A DNA stretch of 64,000 nucleotides from Gambelia wislizenii. Lineage: Eukaryota > Chordata > Lepidosauria > Squamata > Crotaphytidae. The stretch lies in NCBI GenBank assembly GCA_030847615.1, contig JAUMIR010000004.1, forward strand, positions 270,901,501 through 270,965,500. The letters are read 5' to 3'. The notes under the pieces are model-generated. The model saw only the letters and a list, made by a program, of their open reading frames with translations, was not told where the DNA came from and made no database searches. The position numbers were made by a program, and so were the translations under genes. Positions 1 through 10,043 of this stretch are shown piece after piece (position 1 is the first letter of the stretch; each line of letters starts with the position of its first letter).

Positions 1-903
1 TGGTCCTCCATCCTAGAAACGTGCCCTGCCCAGCGCAGCATCAAATAATATAGCTGAATGGCAAAATCACCACTTCACCATTTCCCCTGTTTCTTGGTAT
101 TCACGATTGAAACATCAATTATTTCCTTTGATCTCCCCACCTTCTACAAGTCACAAGGCCAAGACAGTTATATCAAAGAGATGCAGACTGTCTCCTAGCT
201 CACTCTTTCAAAACCCTTTTTCTGAGGTGCAATACCAGAGGTGCACATTGCAGCATCACACTTTGGCTTATGCAAAGCAGCACACACCAGGGGCCTGTCT
301 AAATGGTTAAAATACATCTCATGGAATTTGCTGAGAATCCTACCTGTCTAAATGGGATCCAGCACCAATCCATACTATTCAGAAGGAGGGGGGCCCAAAA
401 CAGCAAAAACAATACACTAAAAGCCTTCGCAGAAATCCCCGTACTTTTTCAAAAACCACAAGGGTGGCACCTTGGGACAACTTTTTTTTTTTAAAAAAAA
501 AACACAAACAGTTGCAGTGAAGAACTAATGTGAGTAAATAAGTCATCGACACCATCAGAAATGTGGGGCTTATGGGGGTTTCTGAGGCTAGAAAAACCAT
601 TTAGACATGTTGCTGCTGCTATGAGATGCCAATAATACGAGGTATTTGGGATTATTTCCCCCTCTTGTAGATGGGCCCCAGGTTTTGTGCTGCTATAACA
701 GACTGTCACATTGTCATAGAGAGAGAATGGCCTGGTGGAAAAATAATGGTAATCAAGCTCAGTAATCCCCATACTGACTGGTCCTGGGTGTGTGCGTAAT
801 AATAGCAGCATACTACCTATTGTTTACAGTATGGTTGATTTTGCTATAATGGGAATTGACACTTGTTCCTCTGTTGTATCTGTCATTGTGTCTTATAATA
901 CAG
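1..903. other. Intron sequence upstream of the first visible exon
   Basis: AT-rich sequence with a short T-run/A-run at about 481-501. Both strands hold only short open frames without domain motifs. I see no PLAT exon and no repeat that I can name. Confidence 0.5.
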
Positions 904-990
904 GTTGAAATTAAACCTATCGGAAACATCTACAAAATCAGAATAGGACATGATGCAACAAGCAAACATCCAGGATGGATGCTGGACAAG
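904..990 (+). CDS. LOXHD1-like exon 1 of window: middle of PLAT domain A
   Basis: The exon has 29 codons, phase 0 at both ends, acceptor ...ataatacag and donor aag|gtaagc. It encodes VEIKPIGNIYKIRIGHD followed by ...HPGWMLDK. The G-x-I/L-Y-K-I-R-I-G-H-D core with a Trp about ten residues later is the central strand pair of PLAT domains. It is cut at the same place as exon 8 of this model (INLKDVGELYKIRIGHD). The exon carrying the start of this domain must lie left of the window, since nothing PLAT-like is visible in 1-903. Confidence 0.9.
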
Positions 991-2293
991 GTAAGCTTTC
1001 TTGTTTATTTTCTGGTTCTTCTATTTAGCCAATTACTTATGGCATGGTGTGTGTTTTTAAACTACCAGGTAGTAACTATTAGACTAATCATCTTGAAAGC
1101 ATCTTTGTTAACACTTATTATCCATAAAGAAAAATAGACACATTTTCTCTGTAAGGAACAGATCTTTTTAAATATCCTAACATTAGTTGTTAAGTGCAAT
1201 ATTTATTCTACTCTGAATCTTAGATCCAACCCACTCACTGAAAGCACAATCAATTATTTTTTGTGCATGCAATTACATTGCAAGAAGTGCTTTTTTACTT
1301 TCCAGATGGGACTCTTCTCTTAGGAACAGAACAGTTCCATGCATAAAATATACTATATGAACTTTTGAAAGTATAAATTGTTTTTATTGAATTTGCATTT
1401 GATTATTGATGGATGAAGATTATTTATTGCAGTTACTCTTTATTTTATAAATAAGCACAAAGCACAGGCAGGCAGAATGCCTTTTTACTCAGGAAGCAGA
1501 GAAACACAGGTTTCTTTACTGCAAAGCTTTCATTCATTTATTTTTTTTGTACTGGCTTATTAATCCTGAGTGCATGTAGCATATGTTTATTACCAGTCTG
1601 TAGATGGTGACTGATATGTTTGATTTAAGAGTTTTCTTGTGGAATACTGTAGAAACACTAAGAGCTTCAAGCCACCAAGTGCTACTGCAGTAAAACCTTT
1701 ATTCATGTCAATGGTTCTTATTTCAGGGTTATGCACTATGGTGGCTATGAATGCAAGTTGTAGTGCCTGGTGCAAATCTCACTTAAGTCATAAACACATT
1801 CAATGGCATTAACTATGTGATACTCTCTCAGTCTCCTACATGCAATTTGGGGAATCATAATACTCCCTTCCCTTACAAGATTGCTGAATATAATAATGTA
1901 TGTGATTGTGAAGCACTCCAAGCACTCAAAATGGGCCATCTTACATATTTAAGAAGAGCTACAGTAATAATGGCATATGTTATCTCTTAGGGTTCCTCCT
2001 GATGGGGCAAATATATTGGGAGAATGAAGTATTTGTTAATGAAGTTATTGGTTTGTTTGTTTTTAAAAATCAAATGACATTTCTATTGCACTGGACTGTT
2101 TTCTGGCAATTCCCAGTGCCAGCTGGAACATTTTATTCCCACCTTCAAGTGGGTTTGTTTTCTTTTTCTTTCTAACTCTGAGACGTACAAGAGGAATATG
2201 TTCCTCCCTCTTCACCTCCTTTGTTTTTCAATTTTTTAAAAGAATTATACTAGTGCTATAGTGCATCTTTGAAATGGTATTTTAACACTATAA
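991..2293. other. Intron sequence, no recognised feature
   Basis: AT-rich single-copy-looking sequence between exon 1 and the first palindromic MITE. I see no splice-bounded coding stretch, no tandem repeat and no recognised element. Confidence 0.5.
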
Positions 2294-3246
2294 GGACTTT
2301 ATCAGACAAGGCTATAATGGCATAATTATGACATCACGGTAGCATGAATGGGTTCCCTCTATCACGCAACATCATTATCCTCCTGTGGTTACTGTGTGCT
2401 CTAGCCACTAGTAAGATGTTCCTTTTAACTGATGGGACAAGCCATCAATAGCTCTCAATATTGCTACTTTTGCAGTATTAAAGAGCATGCAAAAACACGT
2501 CCCGCTGTAATCATGAGTTTACAGCATGAATGGGCGGTCCTCTTTCCCCCCCTCCCCATTCCCAATGAGAAAACTTTTGGATAAGAATGTGAAAATGATC
2601 TACAGGACACTCTTTTAATGGACTGTCCCTTTTGTGTATATGTCTTTAGATTTGTTTAAGTGTTTATGTGTTTAAATTTTAGGATTTTATCTGACCACCC
2701 CCCTTCTCTGTTCTTTTGCCAACATAATTTGTGATGTTTTTATGATGGCAAAAGAACCCCCTTTACCACACTTACCTCCTATCGGGTGAAAAGGCAGCTC
2801 AGGCAATGATGGAGGAGTGAATGGAACGCCGTTCACTTCCTGGAATGAAATCCTGCAGATTCTTGCGATGAGTCGCGAGTGTGGGAAATTCAAAAATAAA
2901 AACAAAAATAACACACAAAAGTTACAAAAAGCACAGAAACACATTTTAAAAGTCTCAACTAAACAAAGGAGATTCATAAAAAGAGTGTCACCTACCTGGA
3001 TGTTGTTAACTGGTGTTTTTAACTGAAGTTGCATCTTCTCACGAGAACCACTGAAATCTCACCCATGCTAAATTACAGAAGTACAATCCTGTTCTTAAAG
3101 CACTAGTGGTGGTCATGTGATAATTCCATAGTGGTAGTATCACACGATTATGGCAATGTGTGATAATAAGTGTAATAACACCACTATGTTTATGCTTTCC
3201 TCAGTAGTGGAATTACGCATTTTTAGACACTAGTCTGATAAAGTCC
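2294..3246. mobile_element. Palindromic-end DNA transposon/MITE (TAA target duplication), possibly composite
   Basis: The termini are GGACTTTATCAGAC (2294) and its inverse GTCTGATAAAGTCC (ending 3246), flanked by TAA on both sides. A second terminus-like motif, GGATTTTATCTGACC, sits at 2682 and begins a segment resembling the start of the 28.4-kb copy (GTTCTTTTGCC, GCAAAAGAAC hairpin). The locus is therefore either one 953-bp variant or two overlapping copies. The 3-bp TWA-type duplication fits PIF/Harbinger-like elements. No transposase frame is present. Confidence 0.65.
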
Positions 3247-3249
3247 TAA

Positions 3250-4362
3250 GTCTCTAACTCTTTAAACAAATGGATAATATTTGCCCTTCAAAGCATAGTG
3301 CTACCACAGCAAACCACATTCCAGTTTTTGAAAAATCTGCAGAAGAGTCCTAGTGCAGATGCAAGCAATGCTACAAACGGCTCCACCTCCCAAATAGCAT
3401 AAATAGATGCAGAGGTGACCATAACCAGGAAAACCCAAAGTGTTATATCGACCCACAATTCTTTAGATCAGTCTGGAAGAATCCTTACTACTCTTTCACT
3501 ATTTCCCCTTCTCTGCTCTATACTGCTTCAGACAGTGGAGCCTATCTGTGGTTTGCCTAATGGCCCCTACACATCTTGGCATCTGGTTTTTTTAAAAAAA
3601 GATACAGATTTTGTGTATATTCCTTGACGAATCAGGGAGCATGGATGCAAACTGGATATGCAACTCAGTGAGTGGGGGGAGAAACATCTATTGCATAATG
3701 ACTGGTTCTTGCAGTTTTAATCGAGTACATGGTACATTTGTAGAAGCCTACTTTGACATAAACATCTTCTTGCCTAGATTAGGGTAACTGTGAGGGTTCA
3801 ATGGTCTGGACTAGTATCATGAAATTTTCATAGACCTTGTCCATGAACTTAAACATTTAACTTTCTTCAGTGTTGCTCATTGGTTTGGGCATTATATTTA
3901 TTAGAATAAATTTACCTTCCAATGCTCTGTCCCGAAACAAGGCATGCTAAAAGCAGAATATCTAAGTGAGGAAAAATCTGCGCTATGACATACAGACATA
4001 TTTTATTACTTGGTAAAGCATGTCTTCTAAGAAAAGTGTTCAACATCTTATCTACATTGACAAGATGTTAAAGAAAAGCAAGGCATATGACATGGTGGGG
4101 GTGGGAGTGAGGGGTCAATCCCTGAGATAATTGGAACTGAACTTAAATATTCCCAATGCCATTTGGATTTCCCTGAAGTTGGCTTCCCATCTGCAGACAT
4201 ATCCTGCTCTGGATCTGGATCCTTCCTGCTCCAATTCCCTTCTGAGGGGAAGAATGACTGGTGAACTTCTGAAATGGATTGTGAACACCATTGGGTTGAA
4301 TTAGGCCTGTAGGTTGAGGTGCCCTTCATTTGAGTCACAGCTGCTTCAGAACTAGAAACTTT
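3250..4362. other. Intron sequence, no recognised feature
   Basis: Mixed intronic sequence between two palindromic MITEs. The short antisense open frame near 4050-4340 has no domain or splice context. I see nothing nameable. Confidence 0.45.
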
Positions 4363-4693
4363 GGATTTTTTCAGACGGCAATTTGTAACGCAAGCAGCCT
4401 CGTCCCCGTTGCGAGGCTGCTGAGCTGCAGGGGGGGCGTTTCAGATGACGCTGTGCCCGCACCGATACTGTTGCAGAAGAGCTAGGAGGATGCAGTGCCA
4501 TATTTGGCGATTTCCTAATCACGGTCAACTTTCGTGATTAGGAAATGGCCAAATATGGTGCTGCAGCCTCCAAGCTCTTCCGCAACAGTATTGGAGCAGG
4601 CACAGCGTCATCCGAAATGCCCCCCCTGCAGCTCAGCAGCCTCACAACAGGGACAAGGCTGCTTGCGTTACAAATTGCCATCCGAAAAAGTCC
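4363..4693. mobile_element. Palindromic MITE (foldback), 331 bp
   Basis: Two arms of about 150 bp are inverted copies of each other around a centre near 4528 (ctaatcacggtc/gattaggaaat). Ends read GGATTTTTTCAGACGG and its inverse CCGAAAAAGTCC. Each arm holds a GC-rich sub-hairpin (gcagcctcg...cgaggctgc). Flanking triplets do not match, so the target duplication has decayed. It is non-autonomous, with no transposase. Confidence 0.8.
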
Positions 4694-5724
4694 ATAGCTG
4701 CATCTTGGCTGGTAGCTTGGCCCTGCATAGATATATCTGATTTATTCTGATATATTAACTTTACAAGCTGAAATTTTAAAACTAGAAATGTTTAAACCAT
4801 GAAGTAAGAATAGCATCTTACTGTATATTAGCTGGGGAATGTAGACTTTAGAAATAAAAAACCCAGCAGGAACATTTAAATTCAGCTCCAATTATATCAG
4901 TCCTCCTCCCAACCCACTCTGTGTGATTTTCTTTTCTTTGTCAAAACAGATAATATGTCTAGCTTGTTTTTAAAAAAGAGCTGCTTTGTCAAGTGGTAAA
5001 AGATTATATATGTCACAGAATGTTTGGTCCTCACCTACTGTAGGTATTCTGCATTTTGCAGGCTTTATTTTGGGTCTGATCTCTGGAAAGTAAACATGGG
5101 TTTAATTTGCAAAACCTGACACTGAAGCACACTTCTTTGAGGAAAGTATGTGGGAAAGAAAGGGAAGAACAACAGGCTTATTGCAGGGACTGCCCATGCC
5201 CCTTACTATCTAGTTGGACCTTGGGTCCAAGACTTATAGGAGAAGCTTTTGGATTTCAGAGGGCAACCTTAATGTAAGGAAACAAGTAAACTTGAAAGCA
5301 GTGCTTTCCATCACTGCAGCTAATGTTTTTCCTTGCTGTATATCAATAGAGGGAGCTGTGCCAATAAACATCCAGATTTTTATACAATAAAAGAAACCAT
5401 CAAACCCACTTTTGCAAAAATATATTCTGTCAAAAGAAAAATATTCAATTTTTAAATCCGATGTTCAGATATAAGATTGGCTGCTTCTTAATAAGAAGAA
5501 TGATACAAAAGATGTTTTTCTACTAGTCCATATATGATCTGGGCCAATTTCAGAATGTGATGGTATTTTAATGGTTGCTGCAGGCAGTCACTGGCAACTT
5601 CTGAAGTAGTAATTAAATTACTTGGTATATGTTGTATCCTACTCTATCACAGAAGTGCTGATGTGCAGTACAGTAACAGAAGCTACAAGGACATCAAAAC
5701 ATTTTACCACTGTTTTTTCCATAG
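4694..5724. other. Intron sequence, no recognised feature
   Basis: AT-rich intron leading to exon 2. I recognise no repeat family, and no open frame with a motif. Confidence 0.45.
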
Positions 5725-5857
5725 GTGACCCTGCAACACTTGAAGAGTGGGAAAATTCTGAATTTTCCAGCAAACAAATGGTTGTCAAGGAATCAGGGGA
5801 ATGGAGATACTGTATGTGAACTTCCAGTAGTAGAAAAAGGAAGACACCTATACCCAA
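5725..5857 (+). CDS. LOXHD1-like exon 2: C-terminal end of PLAT domain A
   Basis: The exon begins VTLQHLKSGKILNFPANKWL and continues SRNQGNGDTVCELP, the typical closing strand of a PLAT repeat (F-P-x-N-x-W-L, then D/N-x-x-D/N-G, then E-L). The acceptor is ttccatag. The donor chosen is caa|gtaata at 5858, which leaves phase 1 and matches exon 3. A GTATGT at 5812 could act as an earlier donor but would remove the conserved E-L end and break the phase with exon 3, so it is less likely. Confidence 0.88.
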
Positions 5858-6425
5858 GTAATAACATATACTTCTTCTGTCAAAAGAACTATAAGACTGA
5901 ACATGCAGTTATCACAACAGTTACTAGATTACCTGGTCTATCATGAGATTATATCAATTTGCACAAAAAGTATTGGGCATAATCCAATTGATCCTAAGCC
6001 CTTTTAAGATAATTAAGTCTGTTGGAATTTATTAAATTAACTCTCATGTTAAAACACCTATAATTTAAAACTGTATAAAATCATTTTAAAAACATAACTA
6101 TGAAGATGAAAAAGAATCACATGAAGATAATATAATTCCTCATTGCACTTATCCCTTCAAATCCATTATTAAAAACAACATGCATGAAATTTGCAAGGAT
6201 ATTGTTATGCAGTTTAGTAACAGCATAATCTAGAAAATGTTATTTGTTTTTAAATCCCATTTTAAAGTTTTGTATCATCAGGTTTTTAATGGCATTTTGT
6301 TTTAAGCTTTGTAACTGCCCTTGGGCTGCATGTCAGGAGAAAGATGGGGCATAAATTAATTAAATAAAAATGTCAAATCACTTCAAATTATTTGTATCTT
6401 TTAAAATATGGATCTCTTTCTCTAG
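5858..6425. other. Intron 2, with a short L2-like 3' tail at about 6270-6370
   Basis: The stretch 6270-6370 (gtaactgcccttgggctgc ... ataaattaattaaataaa) resembles the 3' end of reptile L2-type elements, which end in a short AT-rich tandem tail. The remainder is featureless AT-rich intron. Confidence 0.4.
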
Positions 6426-6577
6426 CTGTGAATTATCAGGTTTATGTGTACACGGGACATTTGGAGCATGCTGAAACAGATTCTTCAGTTTATTTGTGCA
6501 TCTATGGAGAAAGAGGTGATTCTGGTCTAAGACTTCTTCACAAATCTGATAATCCCATAAAATTTCAGAGAGGAAAG
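6426..6577 (+). CDS. LOXHD1-like exon 3: start of PLAT domain B
   Basis: The exon encodes 50 full codons after two bases completing a codon from exon 2. VNYQVYVYTGHLEHAETDSS is the first PLAT strand (Y-x-V-x-V-x-T-G ... A-x-T-D-S), followed by VYLCIYGERGDSGLRLL and IKFQRGK. The acceptor is tttctctag and the donor aag|gtaagc. It ends phase 0 at the R-G-K/T-D border, the same split seen between exons 9 and 10. A long palindromic transposon starts 80 bp past the donor. Confidence 0.93.
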
Positions 6578-6656
6578 GTAAGCATGTCAAATGAAAACTT
6601 CCATTTTTCCATTTGCAGATAAACTGAAAGGAGCTTTAACATAGGGCATACTTGAC

Positions 6657-7007
6657 GGACTTTTTCGGACAATGTAAAAATAACGCTAGCAGCGTCGCCA
6701 GGTTGCGACGCTGCAGCGCAAGAGGGCGTCAATTTCGTACGACGCTCCTTCCCAGCGGTACTGTTGCAGTACCGCTGGGACATTTGACCGTGATATTTTT
6801 GCTTTCTACCGTCATATTTCACTCACGATCAACGATCATGAGTAAAATATGACGGTAGAAAGCAAAAATATCATGGTCAAATGTCCCAGCGGTACTGCAA
6901 CAGTACCGCTGGGAAGGAGCGTCGTACGAAACTGACGCCCTCTTGCGCTGCAGCGTCGCAACCTGGCGACGCTGCTAGCGTTATTTTTACATTGTCCAAA
7001 AAAGTCC
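6657..7007. mobile_element. Near-perfect palindromic MITE (foldback), 351 bp
   Basis: The arms are nearly identical inverted copies of about 170 bp with only a few mismatches, meeting near 6832. Ends are GGACTTTTTCGGACAATG and its inverse. Each arm itself contains two smaller hairpins (GCAGCGTCGC...GCGACGCTGC and CCCAGCGGTACTG...CAGTACCGCTGGG). It begins 80 bp downstream of the exon 3 donor. The flanking triplets (gac/aac) are only partly alike. Confidence 0.85.
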
Positions 7008-7313
7008 AACATGAGTTCTGAAAGGAATTGAACCAAAACTTGTGCTCAAAGACACATCACTTCATTTACCAGCAGATTATGAAACAATTTAATAGATATT
7101 TTTCAGTAGATTCAGTATCTTATGGGAGGAGAGAACCAGGAAAAGAATAAATAATGAATAAATAATATAAGTAATTAAAATAACTTAAAAGAACCAGATT
7201 CAAAGTAGAATGGTGAAAAAAGCCAGAAAGACTTGGGAGATGGGAATAGAAAGTAAAGAAAAAACACAAGGGGAAACTACACTCGGTTTCACTCAAGAAA
7301 TATGCACAATGTC

Positions 7314-7798
7314 ATAGAATCATAGAATTGTAGAGTTGGAAGAGACCACAAGGGCCATCCAGTCAACCCCCCTGCCACCCAGGAAATCACGATCAAAGCA
7401 TCCCTGACAGATGGCCATCCAGCCTCTGTTCAAAGACCTCCGAGGAAGGAGATCCTACCATGCTCCGAGGGAGTGTGTTCCACTGCCAAACAGCTCCTAC
7501 TGTCATAAAGTTCCTCCTAATGTTGAGGTGAAATCTCTGTTACTGGAGCTTGCATCCATTGTTCGATGTTCTAGTCTCTGGAGCAGCAGAAAACAAGCTT
7601 GCTCCATCCTCAATGTGACACCCCTTCAAATACTTAAACAGGGCTATCATATTGCCCCTTAGCCATCTTTTTTCCAGGCTAAACATACCCAGCTCCCTAA
7701 GTCTTTCCTCATAAGGCATGGTTTCCAGTCCTTTCACCATTTTAGTCGCCCTCCTCTGGACATGTTCCAATTTGTCAATATTGTTTTTGAATTGTGCT
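7314..7798 (-). mobile_element. 5'-truncated CR1 LINE (antisense), 3' part only
   Basis: On the minus strand this ends in the CR1 3' motif (CAATTCTATGATTCTATG) at 7314. Upstream it shows the C-terminal reverse transcriptase tail ([32 protein letters not shown]). Frames are broken by substitutions and the element stops near 7798, consistent with 5' truncation during target-primed reverse transcription. It is more diverged than the 50-kb and 61-kb CR1 copies. Confidence 0.85.
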
Positions 7799-7925
7799 AA
7801 ATACAAGAAGGTTAGATAGCTCCTCCTGGTGGAATTGTTTACTGGGTATAACACATCTAGTACCATGTGGTATTTTACTGGTATCTTCCAAACTGAAAAC
7901 AATTGGCTTTTCAGTAACTTAGGTT

Positions 7926-8150
7926 GCTATCACATTGCATAAATAATGCAGTTTGACACCGCTTTAACTATCATGGCTCCATCCTGTGGAAATCTGGGAT
8001 TTGTAGTTTGTTGTGGCACCTGAGCTCTCCCACAGAGAAGGCTAAATATCCCACAAAACTACAAATCTCAGAATTTCATAGCATTGAGCCAGTTAGTTAA
8101 AGGTAATTAAAGTGGTGTCAAACTGTATTATTTCTCAGTGTGGCAGCACC
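7926..8150. mobile_element. hAT-like MITE with about 40-bp inverted ends
   Basis: The left end (gctatcacattg ... aataatgcagtttgacacc) and the right end (ggtgtcaaactgtattatt ... gtgtggcagc) are inverted copies of each other. The inside reads like a widespread reptile MITE (ctgggatttgtagtttg... and its imperfect inverse). Related copies lie at 33.03-33.80 kb and about 60.86-61.04 kb. No transposase is present, and family assignment to hAT is by resemblance only. Confidence 0.6.
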
Positions 8151-8562
8151 CTTTATTGCAGCACTGGGTTCTATGAGCACATGTTGAACAGTCAATAGGC
8201 TATGATGGCAAAGAACTGTGATGGAAAAGCAGAATGATTTGTGCTGATGCATCTACAGAGGCACCCTGTTATTTGACAAGTTGGCCATGTTGTCTTTGTT
8301 GTGTTGCCTGTCAGCTGTAATAATGTCATAAAACATTAGTCATATCTTAGGCACAAAGGGTTTGAGAGTTTGATGTGACTTGCTACATAGGATTTTGGTT
8401 GCCAAAATTCTTAGTATGTAGTCTGCAGCGTGCATGTGGGAGATGCTCCTAAACCACATCTCGTGTTTGTTACTCTGAATTTACATGGATACTGACCCAC
8501 CCTGCAGTTGTGAAGTCGTGTCTTGGGTGCTGCTTATATCCTTTTAGTGCAGCATATACTAA

Positions 8563-8733
8563 GGACTTTTTTGGATGCATGAAAAGTAACGCAAGCAGCG
8601 TCGCCAGGTTGCGACGCTGCTGCGCAAGAGGGCGTCCGTTTCGGACGATGCTCCTCCCAGCGGTACTCTTGCGCAGCAGCGTCGCAACCTGGCGACGCTG
8701 CTTGCGTTACTTTTCATGCGTCCGAAAAAGTCC
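8563..8733. mobile_element. Short palindromic MITE, 171 bp, TAA target duplication
   Basis: Ends are GGACTTTTTTGGATGCATG and CATGCGTCCGAAAAAGTCC, flanked by TAA on both sides. The arms (gtaacgcaagcagcgtcgcc... and inverse) share modules with the 6657-7007 copy, including GCGTCGC...GCGACGC and CCCAGCGGTACT. It is an internally deleted member of the same family. Confidence 0.85.
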
Positions 8734-8736
8734 TAA

Positions 8737-9888
8737 ATGTATAAGAGAGGATGTAATCAGGAATGGACTAAAGTGTATGCATGTATACATGTACTCTTGG
8801 CTCTAGCAACTATTCTAAACCTTAAATTTAAATAGGTCACTTAACTATTACTATTGAAATTTCTTTCAGTTGCAATAGTCATTAGAAATGTCCTTTTTTC
8901 TCTACCATTTCTGTCCACTTCTTTGGGTTAAATTCATTAGTTCATAGAAAGTAGGCACAACCATGCATTTGGTTCTTGTGTGCTTATTTTTTGTTCACTG
9001 AAGATCAAGCATGAATTGCAGAAGAGGAATCTAGATTAGGACCATGGATTGTTCGGAGAGGTGGTTATTTATATCATATTATTTTATTCATTTGTAACCT
9101 GCTAATTTTTTCAATTCCCACCATTCAATTCAATGCTGGAATTCAAGGCAGCTCTATAAATTAAAACAAATGCAGTTAAAAGCATTTAGAAAGACATGAG
9201 TAAAACATATAGAAACATACTGTTAAAATGCAATCAAACTATCCATATACATTAACCACCCAAACAGATACATTAAAGTGGGGGGGGGGACAGCAAAATA
9301 GCACACAATTATAAATCCTTACAGTCTCTGAAAATAGAGAAGTTTTCACTTGCTGATGGAAGGGAGGAAAGAGCCACTTCCATTCTGTAAAGCACTTTTG
9401 ATAGTACTATATGTCAACCCTGGAAGATCTAAGGATCAAAAAATTGGCACCTGGACCTATCTCAGTTGCCCATCCTTGAGATAAGGGATACATATCAATC
9501 CTAGAAAGGAATTGGAATTTCCTACCAAGGCAATGATTTCACTGGTTTCAGGAATGGTTTAAATCAAGCTATTTCAGGCACATTCAGATTGACTGAAAAA
9601 TCACAGAGTTTGTCCTTTTTAATATTGGGTAAAAATAAACTGACCTGGAGAGCTTGTATAAAATATATTTGATTGTACCAGAAGCTGACAGAAATTATTA
9701 TGGGAGAACCAGAACATGTATGGATCTCCAAAATAAAATCAGGAACAAAATCTGGGCTTTTCTGGTCTTTTTAATCAATCTGGATGCACCCTCAATTCAT
9801 AGCATCATATTTCGGCACTGAGCTGATTGTGACCTTTGTTTACTGTTGTCTACACTAATGTGTATGGAAACTATTTGTTGTCTTCTAG
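8737..9888. other. Intron 3 right part, with L2-like fragment at about 9060-9260
   Basis: At 9060-9260 an antisense L2-type 3' fragment can be guessed (ttgtaacctgctaatt ... ggcagctctataaatt). The run gggggggga at 9281 is a simple homopolymer. The remainder shows nothing I recognise. Confidence 0.4.
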
Positions 9889-10043
9889 ACTGATCTGTTT
9901 GAAATAGAAGCCGTGTCTCTTGGAAATCTACAGAAAGTGCTGTTGCACTGCAAAGCATATAACACATTACACAACTGGTACTGTGAGAAAGTAGTCATCA
10001 GGGAACCAGAGAAGAACTCAGAATATATTTTCATCTGTGAGAG
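9889..10043 (+). CDS. LOXHD1-like exon 4: middle of PLAT domain B
   Basis: The exon starts TDLFEIEAVSLGNLQKVLLH and continues HNWYCEKVVIREPEKNSEY to IFICE. W-Y-x-E-K-V is characteristic of LOXHD1-type PLAT repeats. The acceptor is gtcttctag. Two donors are possible: gag|gttgta at 10044 (phase 2) and tct|gtgaga at 10037 (phase 1). I chose 10044 because it joins in frame to exon 5 (giving ...CERWL), whereas 10037 would place exon 5 out of frame. The usual HDN of the central strand is replaced here by HCK. Confidence 0.9.

Noticed and set aside
5725..5811. Shorter exon 2 ending at the GTATGT donor at 5812
   Set aside because: It would end in phase 0, incompatible with exon 3 (phase 1), and would lose the conserved closing E-L of the PLAT domain.
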